Below, one piece after another: positions 7,055-13,518 of a DNA stretch of 13,518 nucleotides; within the stretch, counting starts at the first letter, position 1, and every line of letters starts with the position of its first letter. Both the position numbers and the translations under genes were made by a program. The notes below the pieces were generated by a model. That model was not told where the DNA came from, made no database searches, and saw nothing but the letters and a program-made list of their open reading frames with translations. Source of the stretch: Pseudomonadota bacterium (GTDB taxonomy: Bacteria; Pseudomonadota; Alphaproteobacteria; Reyranellales; Reyranellaceae); the NCBI GenBank assembly GCA_023386865.1, contig JAEWIV010000099.1:1-13518 (forward strand). Direction: 5' to 3'.

Positions 7055-7082
7055 AAACTAGTCGCTGGCCCGGCCGTGTCAA
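7055..7082 (-). promoter_or_regulatory. Sigma-70-type promoter for rpmG
   Basis: On the minus strand a perfect -35 hexamer TTGACA (7077-7082) is followed after 16 nt by TAGTTT (7055-7060), which keeps the T, A and final T of the -10 consensus. The -35 box begins 5 nt past the S41 peptidase stop codon. Transcription would start near 7048, giving a leader of about 38 nt before the rpmG ATG. The -10 match is modest, as is common in alphaproteobacteria. Confidence 0.65.
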
Positions 7083-7087
7083 GCCGC

Positions 7088-8710
7088 CTATTGGCGGGCC
7101 GTGGCCGCCGCGGTTGACGTGAGCTGGGTCGCCGCCTGCACGGCGTGGGCATAGAGACTGCGGTCGCGCAGGAGCCGGGTGGCGACCTCGACGTCGCGCT
7201 CGGGGCTGGCCTCGCCCGGCGGGCAGATCTTGCGCAGGTCGGTGACTTCCTGCTGGGTCGGATTGCGCAAGGCATGCCAGCGCATCAGCGTGCCCTGGCT
7301 GGAATCGACCGAGTTGGCATTGAGCTGGCCGAGGTCGGCGATCTTGGACGTGCAGATGTTGGGCAGTACGCCGAGCTCGTTCCAGGTGTAGCCCGACGGC
7401 GCCTGCAGGCGCGACCACGTCAGGATCAGCTCGCCCTCGTTGGCCAGCCGCACCACCGTCTGCACCGTGCCCTTGCCGTAGCTCGTGCTGCCGACGACGA
7501 CGGCGCGGCCGCGGTCCTGCAGGGCGGCCGCCACGATCTCGGCGGCTGACGCCGAGCCGCCGTTCATCAGCACGACGATCGGCATGTCGGGCGTCTTGCC
7601 GCCGCTGCCGCTCTTGTATGTGCGGCGGCTGTCGGGATGACGCCCGTTGGTCGAGAAGATGGTGCCATTGTTGATGAACAGCTCCGACACGGTCTGCGCC
7701 TGGTCGAGCAGGCCGCCGCGGTTGGAGCGCATGTCGATAATGACGCCCGCCATGTCCTTGCCAAGCTCGGCCCTGGCCTTGTCGATGGCGGCCTTGAGAT
7801 TGTCGGTCGTGGCGCTGTTGAAGCCGGTCAGGTGGATCAGGGCGACGTCGCCACGGCGCTCGTAGGTGACCGTGGTCGGGATGATGCGGGAGCGCTTCAT
7901 GGTGAGCACATAGTCGGCGCCCTGCGCGGCGCGCCGTACGGCGATGGCGACCGGCGCACCGACCGAGCCGCGCAGCTTGGCGACGACGTCGCTCAGCGGC
8001 CGTTCGATCATCGATTCGCCGTCGATCGACAGGATCTGGTCGCCGACCTGGACGCCCGCCTTGGCGGCGGGCGCACCGTCCTGGACGGCGCGGATCATGA
8101 TCTTCTTGTCGTCGGTGCGCTCGACGGTGATGCCGACGCCGCCGCCGCCGTCGCGCTGGAAGCGGTTGTCGCGCGCCTCGTCTGGATCGGCGTAGCGGCT
8201 GTTGCGGTCGAGCTGCTTGGTGGTGGCCGTCATGGCCTCGCGTATGAGTTGCTGGCGGTCGACGAGCTGAAGCGCCGGCGAGGCGTCGAGCGAACCCGCC
8301 ATCAGCTCGGCCAGCATGCCGCCCCAAGCGCGGCCGTCGGTCGGGTCGGCCGGCGTCGGGCGGCTCAGCACTTCGCGGCCGTCGCGCCTGACGGTGAAGG
8401 TGCTGCCGGAGGTCTCCAGCACCATCGCCGGATCGGCGCTGGCGAAGCCACGGTAGGTCTCGGTCGAAAGCGTGCGGAAGTTCGGCTCGAACAGATGGCG
8501 GTCGCCGATGGCCCGGTAGGCCTGCAGGACGACCCGCTCGAGGTTGACGTCGGCGGCCGTCGATGGATTGCGGCCGGAAGCGCCGGAAATGGCGGCGGCC
8601 TGTGTGCCGTCGGTCGAGGTCGCACAGGAGACGACCAAGGATGAAGCAAGAAGGGCGGCCGCCGCACGCGGCACCGCCTTACGGAGAAAAGGGATCAGCA
8701 GCACTTCCAT
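7088..8710 (-). CDS. S41 family C-terminal processing peptidase with PDZ domain, predicted lipoprotein
   Basis: From the ATG at 8710 the protein has 540 residues. A basic N-terminus leads into AAAALLASSLVVSC (16-29); VVSC is an acceptable lipobox, with Cys29 the expected lipidated residue, so it is probably anchored on the periplasmic side. A helical region (about 50-180) precedes a PDZ domain (about 190-270, containing GVGITVE and KAGVQVGDQILSIDG) that recognises substrate C-termini. The peptidase domain includes IIDMRSNRGGLLDQA (324-338). The Ser-Lys dyad is Ser388 in NGGSASAAE and Lys413 in SYGKGTVQ, with the 25-residue spacing seen in Tsp. A C-terminal extension of about 85 residues carries two cysteines (453, 496). 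The start is uncertain: an in-frame GTG at 8755 would add 15 residues, and neither start has a clear Shine-Dalgarno. It follows the DUF983 gene closely. Confidence 0.9.
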   Translation of the reverse strand: MEVLLIPFLRKAVPRAAAALLASSLVVSCATSTDGTQAAAISGASGRNPSTAADVNLERVVLQAYRAIGDRHLFEPNFRTLSTETYRGFASADPAMVLETSGSTFTVRRDGREVLSRPTPADPTDGRAWGGMLAELMAGSLDASPALQLVDRQQLIREAMTATTKQLDRNSRYADPDEARDNRFQRDGGGGVGITVERTDDKKIMIRAVQDGAPAAKAGVQVGDQILSIDGESMIERPLSDVVAKLRGSVGAPVAIAVRRAAQGADYVLTMKRSRIIPTTVTYERRGDVALIHLTGFNSATTDNLKAAIDKARAELGKDMAGVIIDMRSNRGGLLDQAQTVSELFINNGTIFSTNGRHPDSRRTYKSGSGGKTPDMPIVVLMNGGSASAAEIVAAALQDRGRAVVVGSTSYGKGTVQTVVRLANEGELILTWSRLQAPSGYTWNELGVLPNICTSKIADLGQLNANSVDSSQGTLMRWHALRNPTQQEVTDLRKICPPGEASPERDVEVATRLLRDRSLYAHAVQAATQLTSTAAATARQ

Positions 8711-8758
8711 ACCCAGCAACGGCGACAATAGCACAGGCCGTCGGCGGGCGGCCACGTT

Positions 8759-9163
8759 TTAGGCTGAGGGGTCGTAGCTCCCGGTCGTCGAAGGCTTGGG
8801 AGCGGCTATCCGGTGCGCCCACAGGAGCGCGATGACGGCGCCTTTTATGCGAGGCAGGAGAAAAAGTGCAAGAAATACCGAAAGGGGAAGCCACAACGCC
8901 GCATGTATCCAGAGGGGCGGGTGGCCGCCGTAGCGCTCGACCGCCAGCACCAGCGGCACGACGATGTGCCCGACCGCGAAGATGGTGAAGTAGGCCGGCG
9001 CGTCGTCGGCGCGGTACGGCTCGAGCGCCAGCTCGCAGGCCGGGCAGTGGCTGCGCATCTTGAGGAAGCTCGAGAACAGGCTGCCGACGCCGCAGCGCGG
9101 GCACCGGCCGCGCCAGCCGCGCCACAGGCAGGTCCACAGGTCCGGCGAGCGTTCCTCTTTCAT
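8759..9163 (-). CDS. DUF983 zinc-ribbon membrane protein
   Basis: This 134-residue protein has the DUF983 arrangement: an N-terminal treble of WRGWRGRCPRCGVGSLF (14-30) and a second CPAC (40-43), giving four cysteines (21, 24, 40, 43) suited to bind one zinc. Two hydrophobic segments follow at about 58-75 and 86-116, so it is predicted to be an inner-membrane protein with a small cytoplasmic zinc ribbon. Its function is unknown; related proteins have been discussed near cytochrome oxidase and Nudix genes, but nothing here points to either. The ATG at 9163 lies 22 nt after the rnr stop codon on the same strand, implying co-transcription. The Shine-Dalgarno is weak. In-frame sequence upstream into rnr does not look like DUF983, supporting this start. 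The S41 peptidase begins about 48 nt downstream. Confidence 0.88.
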   Translation of the reverse strand: MKEERSPDLWTCLWRGWRGRCPRCGVGSLFSSFLKMRSHCPACELALEPYRADDAPAYFTIFAVGHIVVPLVLAVERYGGHPPLWIHAALWLPLSVFLALFLLPRIKGAVIALLWAHRIAAPKPSTTGSYDPSA

Positions 9164-9185
9164 GCCGCCAAGATGAAGCCTGGCC

Positions 9186-11439
9186 CTACCGGCGTCGTCG
9201 CGACCGTTTGTCCTTTGGGCCTCCGCGCTGCGCGACCGGACGCCGCGGCGCACGGCGATCATGGCGGCGGCCGCGCGGGGCGGCATGGCGCTCGACCCGC
9301 TCGATGACGTCGACGATCTCGAAGAGAAGTCCGCCGGTGGCGATGTCGGCCTCGACCAGTTTTAGCCGCAATCGGTCGCCGAGGCCGAAAGTCTCGCCGG
9401 TCCGCTCGCCGATGAGCATCTGCCGGCCCTCGTCGTGGCGGAAGAACTCCTGGCCGAGGGACCGGATGGGGATCAGGCCGTCGGCGCCGCTGGCGTCGAG
9501 CTCGGCGAACAGGCCGAAGCGGGTGACGCTCGTGACGCGGCCGGGGAAGGTGGCCCCGACATGGGCCGCCATGAAGGCCGCGACGTAGCGGTCCATGGCG
9601 CCGCGTTCAGCGGCGACGGCGCGGCGCTCGCACATCGAGAGGTGCTCGCCGAACTCGGCGAAGCGGCCCTTGTCGGCGTCGGGCAGGCCGCCTTCGCCCA
9701 AGCCGTAGGCCGTGATCAGGGCGCGGTGCACGATCAGGTCGGGAAAGCGGCGGATCGGCGACGTGAAGTGGGCGTAGCGCGCCAGCGCCAAGCCGAAGTG
9801 CCCGAGGTTGTCGGGGCTGTAGACCGCCTGGCTCTGGCTGCGCAGCATGGTTTCATTGACCAGGCGGGCGACCGGCTTGTCGGCGACCTGGTGGAGCACG
9901 CGGTTGAGGTCGACGGGCCTGACACGCGGTCCGGCCGGCAGGGCGACGCCCAGGGTGCCGAGGAATTCGCGCAGCCCCTCGATCTTGGCGGCGTCCGGCT
10001 GATCGTGGACGCGGTAAAGGCAGGAGGCGTGGCGCTGCTCCAGCGCCTGGGCGGCGGCCACGTTGGCCAGCACCATGAACTCTTCGATCAGCTTGTGGCT
10101 GTCGAGCCGTTCGCGCAGCCCGATTTCTGCGATGCGGCCGTCTTCGCCCAGCGTGACCTTGCGTTCGGGCAGGTCGAGGTCGAGCGCGCCCCGTTTCTCC
10201 CGCGCCTCGAGCAGGACCTTGAATGCGCCATAAAGCGGCCGGACGACGTCGTTCATCAGCGGCGCGATCTCGGCGTCGGGCATGCCATCCTGGGCGCGCT
10301 GGATGCGGGTGTAGGTCAGCCGGGCCGCCGACCGGATCATGGCACGGTGGAAACGGTGGCGCTTCAGATGGCCGGCCGCGTCGATCCACATTTCCGCCGC
10401 CAGCACCGGCCGATCCTGGTTCGGCACCAGCGAGCACCAGTGGTTGCTGAGCGCCTCCGGCAGCATGGGCACGACGCGGTCGGGAAAATAGACGGAAGTG
10501 CCGCGGCGGTAGGCGGCGCGGTCGAGCGGCTTGTCCGGCCGCACATACCAGGCGACGTCGGCGATGGCGACGAGGATGCGCCAGCCACCCGCATGGTCAG
10601 GGTCGGCCTCGGCGAACACGGCGTCGTCGAAGTCGCGGGCATCCTCGCCGTCGATGGTGACCAGGGGCGTATCGCGCAGGTCGAGACGCTGGCCGAGCGG
10701 GGCGGCGCGGGCGCGTTCGGCTTCCTCCAGCGCCGCCGGCGGGAACTCGACGGGAATGTCGTTGGCGGCGATCGAGATCAGGCTGACGGTGCGCGGGTCG
10801 CTCATGGTGCCGACACGCTCGACGACGCGAGCGCGCCGGGCGAGCGCGCCGCCGGACGGCTCGACCCAGACGATGTCGCCCGGGCTGGCGCCGTTCTTGT
10901 CGGCCGGCCGGATGTCGTAGCTGAACTTCAGCTTGCGGTCGGTCGGCGTCACGATGCCAAGGCCGTCGCGGCCCGGCGGTTCCTCGTAAAGGCCGAGCAC
11001 CCGTCGCGGGGCGCTGCCCAGCGTGCGGATGATGCGCGCCTCGTAGGTGTTCTTGCCGCGACGCTTCAGCGAGGCGAGGACGCGGTCGCCGACGGCGGGG
11101 GCGGGTCCGGCGCGGCCGGCCTGGGGATTGATCTCGATGCGGGGCGGCGGCCCCTCGTTCTCCTCGTCGTGGCGACGCGGCACGGCCAGCAGATGGCCGT
11201 CGTCGTCGACCTTCACGATCTCGAGGACAGTGATGTCGGTCAGTGCTTTGGGATCCTTGAATGTCTTGGCGCGGTCGGCGGCGATGTCGCCGGAATCGCG
11301 CAAATCGCGCAGGAGCTGCTTCAGCTCGATGCGCTGGTCGCCCTTCAGCCCGAAGGCGCGCGCGATCTCGCGCTTGCCCACGGGGGTGTCGCTCTCCTTG
11401 ATGAATGCCAGCAGTTCGTCGCGGGTCGGGACGCGGCCC

Positions 11440-11447
<8 letters not shown>
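9186..11447 (-). CDS. rnr: Ribonuclease R (RNase II/R family 3'-5' exoribonuclease)
   Basis: This 753-residue protein degrades structured RNA processively from the 3' end and acts in mRNA decay and rRNA/tmRNA quality control. Order of domains: winged-helix-like N-terminus (1-60), cold-shock OB folds (about 70-215), the RNB catalytic domain (about 255-585), a C-terminal S1 domain (about 630-710, GRVTSVTRFGLFAEL) and a basic arginine-rich tail ending KRSRRRR. The RNB signature TIDGEDARDFDDA (264-276) supplies the magnesium ligands Asp266, Asp272, Asp274 and Asp275, matching E. coli RNase R. Length and the winged-helix plus basic tail favour RNase R over RNase II. The ATG overlaps the topA stop by 8 nt, indicating translational coupling; DUF983 follows 22 nt after the stop. 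No missing residues are seen. Confidence 0.96.

Positions 11448-13518
<2,071 letters not shown>

Overview
This looks like chromosomal DNA from a high-GC alphaproteobacterium. The pointers are a strong G/C bias at codon third positions, a zinc-independent (cysteine-free) ribosomal protein L33 of alphaproteobacterial type, and the cluster topA - rnr - DUF983 - (S41 peptidase) - rpmG. The metabolic neighbours (LLM flavin monooxygenase, PuuC-like aldehyde dehydrogenase, patatin, MFS carrier) would fit a soil Rhodospirillales/Reyranella-like organism, but that placement is a guess and cannot be settled from the sequence alone.

Layout, left to right. At 1-170 (minus) is the N-terminal end of a patatin-like phospholipase, divergent from an MFS transporter (242-1471, plus). 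A DUF533/TerB-like protein follows (1551-2252, plus). A strong hairpin (2266-2286) separates it from a convergent small hypothetical gene (2302-2589, minus). An LLM-class flavin-dependent oxidoreductase (2734-3840, minus) is divergently paired, across only 66 bases, with an alkaline-phosphatase-superfamily hydrolase (3907-5157, plus). A perfect 13-bp inverted repeat (5191-5227) lies between that hydrolase and a convergent aldehyde dehydrogenase (5249-6748, minus).

From 6749 to the right end every gene is on the minus strand. In transcription order they are topA (DNA topoisomerase I, 5' end outside the window), rnr (RNase R, overlapping topA by 8 nt), a DUF983 zinc-ribbon membrane protein (22 nt after rnr), an S41 carboxy-terminal processing peptidase predicted to be a lipoprotein, and rpmG (L33). 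rpmG has its own recognisable promoter and a textbook intrinsic terminator, so it is probably also transcribed alone.

The genes are densely packed; the largest gap is 144 bases (2590-2733) and holds only two small hairpins. I see no tRNA, rRNA, CRISPR array, insertion sequence, phage gene or integration site. The region is ordinary core and metabolic genome. I did not find a convincing undescribed system; the findings are small-scale items: non-canonical hairpins between convergent genes, gene coupling, an unassigned small gene and uncertain starts.
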